Under the pieces are notes generated by a model. The model saw only the letters and a program-made list of their open reading frames with translations, searched no databases and was not told where the DNA came from. From Anatilimnocola aggregata (GTDB lineage: Bacteria; Planctomycetota; Planctomycetia; Pirellulales; Pirellulaceae): 64,000 nt of DNA. Location: positions 6,944,001 to 7,008,000 of the forward strand of contig NZ_CP036274.1 of assembly GCF_007747655.1 (NCBI RefSeq). Reading direction: 5' to 3'. Within the stretch, counting starts at the first letter, position 1. Each line of letters begins with the position of its first letter. Below are positions 36,622 to 44,937 of this stretch, piece after piece. The translations under genes and the position numbers were made by a program.

Positions 36622-37308
36622 TTACTTGCTCGATTGGGTCAGCATGATGTCCTTGAACTGCACAAGCATTGGCGGACCAGCGTGAAGCTGCAGGGCCAGA
36701 ATGCCACTTTCCCTGGCTTTGCCAACCTGACCATCGGTCACGTCGACTGTGGTGAAGCCATTGATCGTCTGCACCAGGTGATTCCCCTTGGCGACAATTT
36801 CCAAATCGTTCCAGTCCTCTTTTTTGATGCTGGCGAGAATCTCTTTGTTGTCGGCAGTGGAACCGGTCACCGTCTTTTTACCAGCGCTGTCGATTTCTAC
36901 CTTCTGCGTCCGTTCGGCAAGAATGCCGCGCCCCTTTTCTTCGTACAGGATGCCGATGTACTTCTCCCCCGCTTCGATATCGGCCTGATAGCCGCCGACC
37001 ACATGGTTGCCAAGGTCTTTGCTGCGGTACTGAATGCCGCTGTTGCCCCCGACGATGCGGAACTTGAGCTTGAGCGTGAAGTCGCCAATGTCGCCACCCT
37101 GCCAGATGAGGAAGGTGTTCCCTTTGGTTGGATTGTCTTTGGTGGTTTGACCAGTAATGACGCCGTCCTGCACCGACCAGAACTTGTCGTTCCCTTGCCA
37201 GCCTGCGAGCGTCTTGCCGTCAAACAGATTCTTGGCTTCTTCGGCGCTGGCCAGCGAAGCGAGCGAGCCGAGACAAACGAGCGCGATCAAGCGGAGAGTC
37301 ATATTCAT
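36622..37308 (-). CDS. Exported DUF1080 protein (3-keto-disaccharide hydrolase family)
   Basis: 228 residues, starting at ATG 37308 with AAGG about five bases upstream. A signal peptide (1-22, cut near ASA-EE) precedes a DUF1080 concanavalin-like jelly roll with its hallmarks: NLFDGKTLAGWQG, WSVQDGVITGQT, FTLKLKFRIVGGNSGIQYRS, GYQADIEAGEKYIGILYEE, WNDLEIVAKGNHLVQTING and SGILALQLHAGPPMLVQFKDI. Members hydrolyse 3-keto-glycosides or bind glycans. The family is abundant in planctomycetes and often sits with Gfo/Idh/MocA oxidoreductases that make 3-keto sugars. The next gene upstream on the same strand is an RNase, so no sugar operon is visible here. Confidence 0.92.
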   Translation of the reverse strand: MNMTLRLIALVCLGSLASLASAEEAKNLFDGKTLAGWQGNDKFWSVQDGVITGQTTKDNPTKGNTFLIWQGGDIGDFTLKLKFRIVGGNSGIQYRSKDLGNHVVGGYQADIEAGEKYIGILYEEKGRGILAERTQKVEIDSAGKKTVTGSTADNKEILASIKKEDWNDLEIVAKGNHLVQTINGFTTVDVTDGQVGKARESGILALQLHAGPPMLVQFKDIMLTQSSK

Positions 37309-37407
37309 GGTTACCTTTCAGAATTCAGAAACTTGAAACCTGCAAGCAGAATATAGAAGACAGCGTGAGCGCCGCCTATCAGCCTGCGGTATCAGACACC
37401 AGTCCGT

Positions 37408-37905
37408 TCACCGGCGACCGCGACTGCGAATGGGCAAGCTGCTGAGGGCTGCTTTGATTTTGTTGCGGAAGTCGATTTCCAGGCCCGTGATGATGTAAAA
37501 CCCGTTTCGCCACTCGGCATCGACCGCAGCCGTGGCCGCGATGCGGTCCTCGTTCGACATCCGCCCCTGCACTCGTTCGTAGTGGCAGGCCGTGAAAAAA
37601 AGAATACCCGTACTGCGGGCTACAATCCGCCGCGCTCCGCGATTGGCGATGCCCGGCGTCGGCACGGTGAATTCGCGATATTGCCCGTTGGGCAAGTCCT
37701 GAAAGTTGTTGCGGAACTCGGTGTTATCCTCGCGAAACGGAAATGGACCGCCGGCAATAATCAGATCGATGGTCTGCTGCGCTTGCAGGGGCAACTGGTC
37801 GTAGTCGATCGCAAACAGCGCGTTTCCCATGCCCGCGCCGCGCCCCAGCAGCCCATACTGCCGCATGGTCACTTGCTCAATCTGCTGATCAACGCTGACG
37901 GGCAT
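37408..37905 (-). CDS. Guanyl-specific RNase of the barnase/RNase Sa family, no signal peptide
   Basis: 165 residues. Residues about 38-110 match RNase Sa closely: LPLQAQQTIDLI, AGGPFPFREDNTEF, YREFTVPTPG, NRGARRIVAR and TACHYE. The catalytic set is intact: Glu78, Arg89, Arg93 and His108, matching E54, R65, R69 and H85 of RNase Sa. Such enzymes cut RNA after G. Known relatives are secreted, but this one begins MPVSVDQQIEQV with no hydrophobic signal, and it has an extra C-terminal tail of about 55 residues ending in basic SRGRR. The ATG lies 4 bp past the upstream stop, with GGAG eight bases before it inside that gene, so translation is probably coupled. No barstar-like gene is seen nearby. 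Possible roles are a toxin, an RNA-turnover enzyme, or export by another route. Confidence 0.82.
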   Translation of the reverse strand: MPVSVDQQIEQVTMRQYGLLGRGAGMGNALFAIDYDQLPLQAQQTIDLIIAGGPFPFREDNTEFRNNFQDLPNGQYREFTVPTPGIANRGARRIVARSTGILFFTACHYERVQGRMSNEDRIAATAAVDAEWRNGFYIITGLEIDFRNKIKAALSSLPIRSRGRR

Positions 37906-37909
37906 AGCC

Positions 37910-40900
37910 TTACTCCAACGTCTTCAAGTACTCGATCAAATCCGTCATGGCCGCCCGGTCGATCTGCTTTTCGAGGCCGACGGGCATCAGTGATTGGCCG
38001 GTGCTCTTGAGTTGCTCGATATCGACCCGCAGCACCGTGTCGGTCGCGTTCTCTTGTTTGCGGAGGGTCACGCTGGTGGCGGTTTCGGCAGTCAGCATGC
38101 CGCTGAGGGAGCGTCCTTCGGTCGTCAGCACCAGGTAGTTGAGGTACTGCGGATTTACTTCGCGGTTGGGATCAAGGACGTTAATGAGAATTGCCTCCGG
38201 GCCGCGGTTCTTCATTGCGGCGAGATTCGGGCCGATCTCGTGGCCAAAGCCTTGCAGCTTATGGCAGGCAGCGCAGTTCTTCTTAAACACTTCCTTGCCG
38301 CGAGTGGCATCGCCGGTCTGCTCAAGAACGGGCTTATATTCTGTGACCACCTGCAAGCGATCGCTCGGACGATTCACTTTTGCCAGAGCGAGGGCGCGGC
38401 GGCGAACCTCCTCGTTCGAACTCTCGGCCAGCAAGTTAAGCCGGGTGAGATCCAGATCCGCAGCGGCCAACTGTTTCGTTTCGATGGCTTGCAGCAGCGC
38501 GAGAGCCCAAGCAGGGCGCGAGATGAGCGCGTCGAGTGCGCGGCTCTTCAGTTCAGGGGTGAGCTGATCGAAACGCGAGAGCAGGAACGTGGCGACCTCT
38601 TCACTTTCGGCTGCAGCCAGCGTGGTGATGACAGTAGCCTGCAATTCGGCCGCATTGGCCGGGGTTAGCAGCGCCTCAGCCACTTCCTGCGTCGTCGCGA
38701 ACTTGGCGAGCCGCAATTGTTTCACGGCGGCAATACGATTTGCGGGGGTCGCCGCGGTATCGAGAGCGGTCTGCTTGGCTGAGGCAATCAATTCCTGCAT
38801 CCAGGCATCGGCCTGTCCACCGGTGGCAACGGCAATCTGCCTGGCGAGGGGCGAATCCTGCTTCGCGGCCAGACTCTGAATGGCAATCGGCAGCAGTGGC
38901 GACTTCTCTTGCGACCATTTTGCCAGTGTTTTGACGAGCAAGGGCAAATCTTCAGCCCGCTGTTGCCGACCCATTTGCATCGTTAGATTTTGCACGAGCG
39001 TTTTCACTTCGGGGCGTTTGCTCAGGCTTTCGTCAGCTGCCAACTGCTGCAACATCAGGCCTGCACCATCGGCCAAGGAAGAACTCATGGCCAAACGCTG
39101 ATCGGCATTGGCAATATCCTGCCGCAACAGCGCGAGGAGCGCTGGCACCCGTTCTTCGCTGGCAAGATTCCCCAGGGCAATCGCCAGCTGAAAGCGGACG
39201 CGATCATCGGCATCCGCGGTCATGCGGACCAACTGCTGACGTAAAGCAGGGGACTTCGCAGCAATGCTTGCCGACAAGCGAACGGCCTGCTCGCGAACGC
39301 GCGGATGTTCCGCACGGAGCGCCGGCAGCAACAGTTCGTCCGTTAGCGCGCCGAAGGTATCGAGCAGATAGAGCGCACGAATCTGACCTTCCGGGCGTGT
39401 GGCGGCTTGAGCGAGTTTTTCCAATGGCTTGATCGCGGCCGCATCCGCGCGCTCAGTCAACAATCTCGCTGCGGTTTCTCGATGCCAACCGTTGGCGTGG
39501 TCGAGTGTGGCGACTAGTTCGCCCGTGGTTGCCTTGCTCAATTTCGGCAGTTGGCGCTGCGTGAACTGTTCGGTCGTCACGCGATAGATCCGCCCGCGAT
39601 CGCGGCCACTGGTCAGGTCGAGATGTTTTTTCAGAATCGGCGGAATGCTCAGCGGATGCTCAATCGTTTCGCGGTACATATCGCAAACATACAGGCAGCC
39701 ATCGGGAGCATTGGCAAATTGCACCGGGCGGAACCAGGTATCGCGCGAGGCGATGAACTCTTTCTTCTCGTCGATTCGGTGCGCCGTAAAACTGACGCCG
39801 TTGGGCTTGAGCGTTTTGCGATGGACGATGTTACTTCCCACGTCGCCGACAAATGCCATGCCGAGAAATTCCGCCGGCCAGGCATCGCCGTTGTAAAGCG
39901 TGACGCCCGTCGCGCTGGTGAAATAGCCCGCGGGGCGGCCTCCACCTTCGACGATGCCAGGCACGATCTTGTTCGCCCGCAACCGCGTGCGGACGATTCG
40001 CCAGGGTTCAATCGGGCTGAGGCGAAAAACATCAGCCTGCGGACCGTCGACGGCAATACTCCGGCGCACGGCAGGTGCAGCCAACAGCGGATTACGAGCC
40101 AGATCGGCGTCGGCAAAGACGACATGTTGAATGTGATCGCTGTTCGAGCAGACGAAGCGATTTCCCCAGCGGTCGGTTGTCGCACCATGCTGGGCACCAC
40201 CACTGAGTGGTTTGATTTCGAGCGTTTCGGGATTGAGCGAGAAATCGCGACCGCGCAGCGAAATTGGTTTGCTCAATTTATCTTCTGGCTTACGCAACTC
40301 GGCACCACTGCTGCTGGTGGCTCCGACGATGCGGTTATCGAGCGACCACTGAAACGTATTCACCAGTCCTTGCACGTTGCTGGTGCCAAAACCGGTGAGG
40401 ACGACCTTCCGTTCGTCGGCCACACCATCGCCTGTCGTATCCTTCAGGTAAAGCAGGTCTGGAGCATCGGCGACGAACACGCCTCCCTTCCAGCAGTGAA
40501 TGGCCGTCGGCCAGTTGAGTTTGTCGGCAAAGATGCTGCTCTTATCGAACTTGCCATCGCTGTCGGTATCTTCCAGCAGGCGAATGCAGCTGACTTTGTC
40601 GTCTTTATTTTCCGAATAGCCTCGCATCTCGACGACGAACATCCGGCAGTCTTCGTCGAAGCAGATCGCGACGGGATCGGCCAGCAGCGGTTCAGCGGCG
40701 ACTTGTTCCAGCCGAAAGCCCGGCGCGACGTCAAAACTCTGCAGAGCATCGGCAGGCGACAGCGGTTCGATACGTGGCAACTCGGCCGAATAGTCCTTGT
40801 CGACCGAATCGGGCACTGCGGCGGGCTTTTGTTCTTGGGGCTTGGTTTCTTGAGCGTCGGTTTTGTAAGTCGCCAGTTGCGTTAAAATCGCGACGAGTCC

Positions 40901-40945
40901 AATCAACAAAACAAGCGGCGTGCGGCGGGTATAATCCGAAGCCAT
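37910..40945 (-). CDS. PVC-type CxxCH protein: dehydrogenase-like propeller, HEAT repeats and cytochrome c
   Basis: 1011 residues from ATG 40945; a GTG at 40954 is possible. After an N-terminal membrane signal comes the PVC membrane-bound dehydrogenase-like propeller domain (PGFRLEQVAAEPLLADPVAICFDEDCRMFVVEMRGY, split by EDTDSDGKFD and DTTGDGVADE calcium-like loops). Next is a long stretch of HEAT-like helical repeats (about 520-870), then a cytochrome c domain with heme motif CAACH and KNRGPEAILINVLDPNREVNP, ending LIEYLKTLE. It is a periplasmic, probably redox-active protein of unknown substrate. The RNase gene follows immediately on the same strand. It is divergent from the OleD-like reductase. 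Confidence 0.92.
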   Translation of the reverse strand: MASDYTRRTPLVLLIGLVAILTQLATYKTDAQETKPQEQKPAAVPDSVDKDYSAELPRIEPLSPADALQSFDVAPGFRLEQVAAEPLLADPVAICFDEDCRMFVVEMRGYSENKDDKVSCIRLLEDTDSDGKFDKSSIFADKLNWPTAIHCWKGGVFVADAPDLLYLKDTTGDGVADERKVVLTGFGTSNVQGLVNTFQWSLDNRIVGATSSSGAELRKPEDKLSKPISLRGRDFSLNPETLEIKPLSGGAQHGATTDRWGNRFVCSNSDHIQHVVFADADLARNPLLAAPAVRRSIAVDGPQADVFRLSPIEPWRIVRTRLRANKIVPGIVEGGGRPAGYFTSATGVTLYNGDAWPAEFLGMAFVGDVGSNIVHRKTLKPNGVSFTAHRIDEKKEFIASRDTWFRPVQFANAPDGCLYVCDMYRETIEHPLSIPPILKKHLDLTSGRDRGRIYRVTTEQFTQRQLPKLSKATTGELVATLDHANGWHRETAARLLTERADAAAIKPLEKLAQAATRPEGQIRALYLLDTFGALTDELLLPALRAEHPRVREQAVRLSASIAAKSPALRQQLVRMTADADDRVRFQLAIALGNLASEERVPALLALLRQDIANADQRLAMSSSLADGAGLMLQQLAADESLSKRPEVKTLVQNLTMQMGRQQRAEDLPLLVKTLAKWSQEKSPLLPIAIQSLAAKQDSPLARQIAVATGGQADAWMQELIASAKQTALDTAATPANRIAAVKQLRLAKFATTQEVAEALLTPANAAELQATVITTLAAAESEEVATFLLSRFDQLTPELKSRALDALISRPAWALALLQAIETKQLAAADLDLTRLNLLAESSNEEVRRRALALAKVNRPSDRLQVVTEYKPVLEQTGDATRGKEVFKKNCAACHKLQGFGHEIGPNLAAMKNRGPEAILINVLDPNREVNPQYLNYLVLTTEGRSLSGMLTAETATSVTLRKQENATDTVLRVDIEQLKSTGQSLMPVGLEKQIDRAAMTDLIEYLKTLE

Positions 40946-41034
40946 GAAAGTCACTTTCGCGGAGGTCAGGCGGGGTTCAAGCTGGGCTTATCTTCGCAAG
41001 GCGTGAGTCGGAATTCAACAAGCGGATCAGCAGC

Positions 41035-42021
41035 GTGCACGCACTCGTCACTGGCGCGAATGGTTTTCTCGGGGGGTGGATCGTCGAGCAACTGCTGGCT
41101 CGGGGGGATCGTGTCCGCGCGCTGGTGCGCCGTGATGCTCCGGAATTAGCCGCCCAAGGGGCTGATATTGCCCGGGGGGATATTCGCGACCTGGCATCCC
41201 TGCAAGCTGCGACCAAAGGTATTGACGCGGTGTTCCACGTGGCTGCAATTGCGGGAATTTGGGGCCCGAAGCAAACGTTTTGGGATGTAAACGTTACCGG
41301 CACTGCGAACGTGCTGGAAGCGTGTCTGCAGAATCAAGTGCCACGTTTGATCTATACCGGCAGCCCGAGTGTGACGTTCGCCGGTGGGGATCAACAGGGT
41401 GTCGACGAGAGCGTCCCCTATCCCGAAAAATACCTTTGCCATTACCCGCAAACCAAAGCGGTGGCGGAAGAACTCGTCTTAGATGCCAACAGCCCAGAGC
41501 TAATGACCTGCGCGTTACGTCCGCACCTAATCTGGGGACCGCGCGATCAACACCTGATTCCCCGGCTCCTCGAGCGCGCCCGGTCGGGAAAACTGCGCTA
41601 CGTCGGCGATCGGACGAATCTGATTGATGCCGTTTATGTGGAGAATGCCGCAGCCGCGCACCTGCAAGCGGCCGATGCACTGCAGCCCGGCTCGCCCGTC
41701 GGCGGTAAGGCTTATTTCATTACCAACGATGAACCGGTGAACTGCTGGAATTGGATTGACGAACTGTTGGCACTCGCCGGGCTGCCGCCGGTGAAGAAGG
41801 GAATCAGCACCCGCGGGGCCTATCTCGCGGGCACGATGCTCGAAGGGCTTTGGACGCTCCTGCGCCGCACCGACGAGCCGCGGATGACTCGGTTTCTCGC
41901 GCTGCAACTCGGCACGTCGCACTACTTCAATATTGCCGCCGCGAAGCGCGACTTCGGTTACGAACCAAAAATCAGCATGGCCGAAGGAATGCGGCGGTTA
42001 AAAGCGTCGTGGCGCTCCTAG
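41035..42021 (+). CDS. NAD-dependent epimerase/3-beta-HSD-type reductase, OleD-like
   Basis: 328 residues from GTG 41035. It is an extended short-chain dehydrogenase: TGANGFLGGWIVEQLL at the N-terminal Rossmann fold, GDIRDL, FHVAAIAGIWG, NVTGTANVLEACL, YTGSPSV and the catalytic YPQTK with Tyr and Lys. The VAAIAGIWGP, DESVPYPEK, HYPQTKAVAEELVL and LRPHLIWGPRDQHLIPRLLERA segments resemble OleD, which reduces 2-alkyl-3-oxoalkanoates during olefinic hydrocarbon synthesis. No oleA, oleB or oleC gene is in the window, so a related sterol- or sugar-type substrate is equally possible. A TATAAT at 40930-40935 could be part of its promoter. Confidence 0.83.
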   Translation: MHALVTGANGFLGGWIVEQLLARGDRVRALVRRDAPELAAQGADIARGDIRDLASLQAATKGIDAVFHVAAIAGIWGPKQTFWDVNVTGTANVLEACLQNQVPRLIYTGSPSVTFAGGDQQGVDESVPYPEKYLCHYPQTKAVAEELVLDANSPELMTCALRPHLIWGPRDQHLIPRLLERARSGKLRYVGDRTNLIDAVYVENAAAAHLQAADALQPGSPVGGKAYFITNDEPVNCWNWIDELLALAGLPPVKKGISTRGAYLAGTMLEGLWTLLRRTDEPRMTRFLALQLGTSHYFNIAAAKRDFGYEPKISMAEGMRRLKASWRS

Positions 42022-42102
42022 GAAACGCGACCGCGCTCGCCTCGCTCACGACGCAAGTTTCCTGATACTTCGTGAATTTTTTCGCTGGGGCGAACTGGCA
42101 TC

Positions 42103-42130
42103 CTTGTCGCCGGGGGGAAGTGCGTATAAT
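42103..42130 (+). promoter_or_regulatory. Candidate sigma-70-type promoter of speA
   Basis: A perfect -10 box TATAAT (42125-42130) is preceded by CTTGTC (42103-42108) with a 16-base spacer, or by TTGTCG with 15. The -35 match is partial. The start of transcription would fall about 50 bases before the speA ATG. Confidence 0.5.
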
Positions 42131-42189
42131 CATTCGTTTTCCTTCCTGCGAAATATCATTCGCGAATTGCCCTTGGGGGACTGCCTGAG

Positions 42190-44121
42190 ATGCTGAAAGA
42201 CACCGTAGATCGTTGGACCGTTACCGATGCCAGCGAGATGTACGATGTGCCACGCTGGGGTAAGGCCTATTTCTCGATCAACGCTCAAGGCCACATGCAG
42301 GTTCACCCCAACAAGGACCCTAATATCGGCATCGATATGAAGGAACTTGTCGACCGCCTGCAGCTTCGCGGTCTCGACCTGCCGATTCTGCTCCGCTTTA
42401 ACGGCGTGCTGAAAGACCGCCTGCGCGAAATGCACGACGTGTTCGCCCAGGCTATCAAAGAGCACGACTACAAAGGCCGCTACACCTGCGTTTATCCCAT
42501 CAAGGTGAATCAGCAACGGCACGTCGTCGAGCAAGTTGTGCAATACGGCAAGCCCTATGGCTTCGGTCTTGAAGCGGGCAGCAAGCCCGAACTGCTAGCC
42601 GTCGTCGCGATGACCGATGCCGTGACTCCAATCATCTGCAACGGCTTCAAGGATGCCGAATTCATCGAAATGGCGATGCTGGCCCAGAAGATCGGCCGCA
42701 ACGTCATTCCGGTCGTCGAAAAGTACACCGAACTGGCCCTCATCCTGAAGTATGCCGAGAAGGTCGGCGTCCGTCCGCAGATTGGTATGCGCATCAAGCT
42801 GGCGGCCAAAGGCTCGGGGCGCTGGCAGTCGTCGGGTGGTTTCCGCAGCAAGTTCGGCCTCACCGTCGGTGAAATCTTGAAGGCTGTCGAAGAGCTGAAG
42901 AGTCGTGACATGCTCGACTGCTTCAAGCTGTTGCACTTTCACTTGGGCAGCCAGATCACCAACATCCGCCAGATCAAGGGCGCGATGACGGAAGCCGGCC
43001 GCGCCTATGTCGACCTGGTGAAGCGCGGTGCCGGGCTCGAGTATCTCGATGTCGGTGGCGGTTTGGGCGTCGATTACGACGGCAGCCAAACGAACTTCGA
43101 ATCGAGCATGAACTACACGCTGCAAGAGTACGCAAACGACGTGGTGTATCACCTGCAGAGCGTGTGCGACGAAGCCCAGGTGAAGCACCCAAACATCATT
43201 TCGGAGAGCGGTCGCGCGGTTGCCGCTTACCACGCGGCCCTCGTCTTCGGCGTACTTGGTGTTTCGGGCCAGGGGAACCAAGGCCAGAACGGTGAAGAGA
43301 CTCTGCCCGAGGTCAATCAGGAATCGGAGCAGCCTCTGCACGACCTGATGGATACCTATAAGGGAATCACCGCCCGCAATGTGCTCGAAAGTTTTCACGA
43401 TGCCCAGCAAGCCATGGATGTGACCATGACGCTGTTTGGCACCGGCTACCTTTCGCTGGAACAGCGTTCGATTGCCGAGACCATGTTTTGGGCAATCTGC
43501 CGCAAGATTCGCCGCTTTGCAGAACAACTCGATTACATGCCAGAAGAGCTCGAAGGGCTCGACTTGATGCTGAGCGATACGTACTTCTGCAACTTCTCGC
43601 TGTTTCAATCGATGCCCGATAGCTGGGCGATCAAACAGCTCTTCCCCGTGATGCCGATTCATCGGTTGAACGAACGACCGAACCGGCCGGCAGTCCTTGG
43701 CGACATTACTTGCGACAGCGACGGCAAGATCGACCAGTTCATTGACCGCCGCGACGTCAAACGTACGCTGCTGCTGCATCAGTACAACGGCCAGCCTTAT
43801 TATCTGTCCGCATTCCTGATTGGTGCCTATCAAGAGATTCTCGGCGACTTGCACAATCTGTTTGGAGATACGAACACAGTTCACGTCGACAGCACACCGA
43901 CGGGCGAAGTGATTCTCGAAGCGATCGTGAAGGGTGACACCGTTCGCGAAGTGCTCGACTACGTCGAGTTCGATCACAGCGATCTCGTTACTCGCCTGCA
44001 AACGGCCGTCGAGAACGCCGTCCGCGAGAACCGCCTCGACCACCAGGCCGCGGGTCGCTTCATTAAGTTCTATGACGACGCCCTGAACGGCTACACCTAC
44101 CTGGAAGAACCAGGGGATTAG
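42190..44121 (+). CDS. speA: Biosynthetic arginine decarboxylase
   Basis: 643 residues, the long SpeA form of fold-type III PLP decarboxylases. Features in order: N-terminal YDVPRWGKAYFSIN, the PLP-lysine motif YPIKVNQQRHVVE, GLEAGSKPELLAV, HFHLGSQITN, DVGGGLGVDYDGS, ESGRAVAAYHA, then the C-terminal barrel with LFQSMPDSWAIKQLFPVMPIHRLNE, ITCDSDGKID and FLIGAYQEILGDLHNLFGDTN. It converts arginine to agmatine, the entry to polyamine synthesis, in the cytoplasm with Mg2+ and PLP. GGGGGA lies about ten bases before ATG. The final G of its stop codon is also the first base of the REP region. Confidence 0.96.
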   Translation: MLKDTVDRWTVTDASEMYDVPRWGKAYFSINAQGHMQVHPNKDPNIGIDMKELVDRLQLRGLDLPILLRFNGVLKDRLREMHDVFAQAIKEHDYKGRYTCVYPIKVNQQRHVVEQVVQYGKPYGFGLEAGSKPELLAVVAMTDAVTPIICNGFKDAEFIEMAMLAQKIGRNVIPVVEKYTELALILKYAEKVGVRPQIGMRIKLAAKGSGRWQSSGGFRSKFGLTVGEILKAVEELKSRDMLDCFKLLHFHLGSQITNIRQIKGAMTEAGRAYVDLVKRGAGLEYLDVGGGLGVDYDGSQTNFESSMNYTLQEYANDVVYHLQSVCDEAQVKHPNIISESGRAVAAYHAALVFGVLGVSGQGNQGQNGEETLPEVNQESEQPLHDLMDTYKGITARNVLESFHDAQQAMDVTMTLFGTGYLSLEQRSIAETMFWAICRKIRRFAEQLDYMPEELEGLDLMLSDTYFCNFSLFQSMPDSWAIKQLFPVMPIHRLNERPNRPAVLGDITCDSDGKIDQFIDRRDVKRTLLLHQYNGQPYYLSAFLIGAYQEILGDLHNLFGDTNTVHVDSTPTGEVILEAIVKGDTVREVLDYVEFDHSDLVTRLQTAVENAVRENRLDHQAAGRFIKFYDDALNGYTYLEEPGD

Positions 44122-44228
44122 TTGGAGTTCCGCGTTGGAGTTCCGCCTTTAGGCGGTTATGCTCTGCCATTCGGAATACACGATAAATTCGTTAACAAAT
44201 GCACCGGCTAAAGCCGGAACTCCAACTT
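44122..44228. repeat. REP-type hairpin pair upstream of the RAYT gene
   Basis: A partial copy TTGGAGTTCCGC (44122-44133), then a full unit at 44134-44157: GTTGGAGTTC followed by the hairpin CCGCCTTTAGGCGG. An inverted unit lies at 44202-44228: hairpin CCGGCTAAAGCCGG followed by AACTCCAACTT. The second hairpin differs from the others by paired changes that keep the stem (CCGGC/GCCGG instead of CCGCC/GGCGG). The GGAG tetranucleotide next to the stem is typical of REPs used by RAYT transposases. Confidence 0.85.
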
Positions 44229-44242
44229 GACGGAGTTTTTGC

Positions 44243-44866
44243 GTGGACCCTGACCGGCCGATGTATCGGTGGCGACAGCTGACACCGGAACAACGTCAAG
44301 CTGTATTGGTAGAGCGCCAATCGCACCGTTTACCCTGGCATGGGCCGCCCCACTACGAAAGTGAAAGCCAACTCTATCTGGTCACGGCGGCCTGCTACGA
44401 GCATCAGCCGATCATCGGCTTAAGCCCCGAGCGCATGATTGGTTTCGAAGCGGAACTGATGACAGTTTGCAATGATTTTTCCAAGCAGGTCTTCGCTTGG
44501 ATTGTTCTTCCCAATCACTATCACGTTTTGTTACATGCTCCGCAGATTAAAACACTGCTAAAGCAGCTTGGACAATTGCACGGCAGTACGTCTTTTCGCT
44601 GGAACAGCGAGGATCGTCAACGCGGCCGCCATTGTTGGCATCGAGCGGCAGAAACGGCAATGAAGTCCGAACGGCACTTTTGGGCCACGCTGAACTACGT
44701 GCTCAACAATGCGGTGCGGCATCAGTACGTCATGTGCTGGCAAGACTGGCCGCATTCCAATGCAGCACAATACCTCGCCGACGTCGGACGCGAATTGGCA
44801 GAAAAGCGCTGGCGCGAGTATCCGGTCCTCGATTACGGCGACGGCTGGGATCCACCCGATCTTTAA
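44243..44866 (+). CDS. REP-associated tyrosine transposase (RAYT, IS200/IS605-like Y1 family)
   Basis: 207 residues from GTG 44243, with GGAG seven bases upstream. It is a small Y1 transposase-like protein: LYLVTAACYEHQPIIG at the start of the fold, the HUH motif in LPNHYHVLL, LKQLGQLHGSTSFRWN, and RHFWATLNYVLNNAVRHQYV, which carries the candidate catalytic Tyr (NYVLNN) in the last third. RAYTs nick single-stranded REP hairpins and are thought to spread them while being domesticated, single-copy genes. REP hairpins directly flank the gene on both sides, so gene and substrate sit together as a REPtron-like unit. Confidence 0.9.
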   Translation: MDPDRPMYRWRQLTPEQRQAVLVERQSHRLPWHGPPHYESESQLYLVTAACYEHQPIIGLSPERMIGFEAELMTVCNDFSKQVFAWIVLPNHYHVLLHAPQIKTLLKQLGQLHGSTSFRWNSEDRQRGRHCWHRAAETAMKSERHFWATLNYVLNNAVRHQYVMCWQDWPHSNAAQYLADVGRELAEKRWREYPVLDYGDGWDPPDL

Positions 44867-44931
44867 TTGTTGGAGTTCCGCCTTCAGGCGGTGAAGAGAT
44901 AGAAGACCGCCTAAAGGCGGAACTCCAACTT
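44867..44931. repeat. REP-type hairpin pair downstream of the RAYT gene
   Basis: Directly after the stop: GTTGGAGTTC plus hairpin CCGCCTTCAGGCGG (44869-44892), then 13 bases, then the inverted unit CCGCCTAAAGGCGG plus AACTCCAACTT (44906-44931). Each unit is a hairpin with a GGAG foot, and the pair as a whole is a larger palindrome. The pair probably also ends transcription between the convergent RAYT and DUF1501 genes. Confidence 0.87.
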
Positions 44932-44937
44932 CGTCGC

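Noticed and set aside
42595-44043. Long antisense frame of 482 codons opposite speA
   Set aside because: Shadow of speA; its composition mirrors the codon usage of the sense gene.
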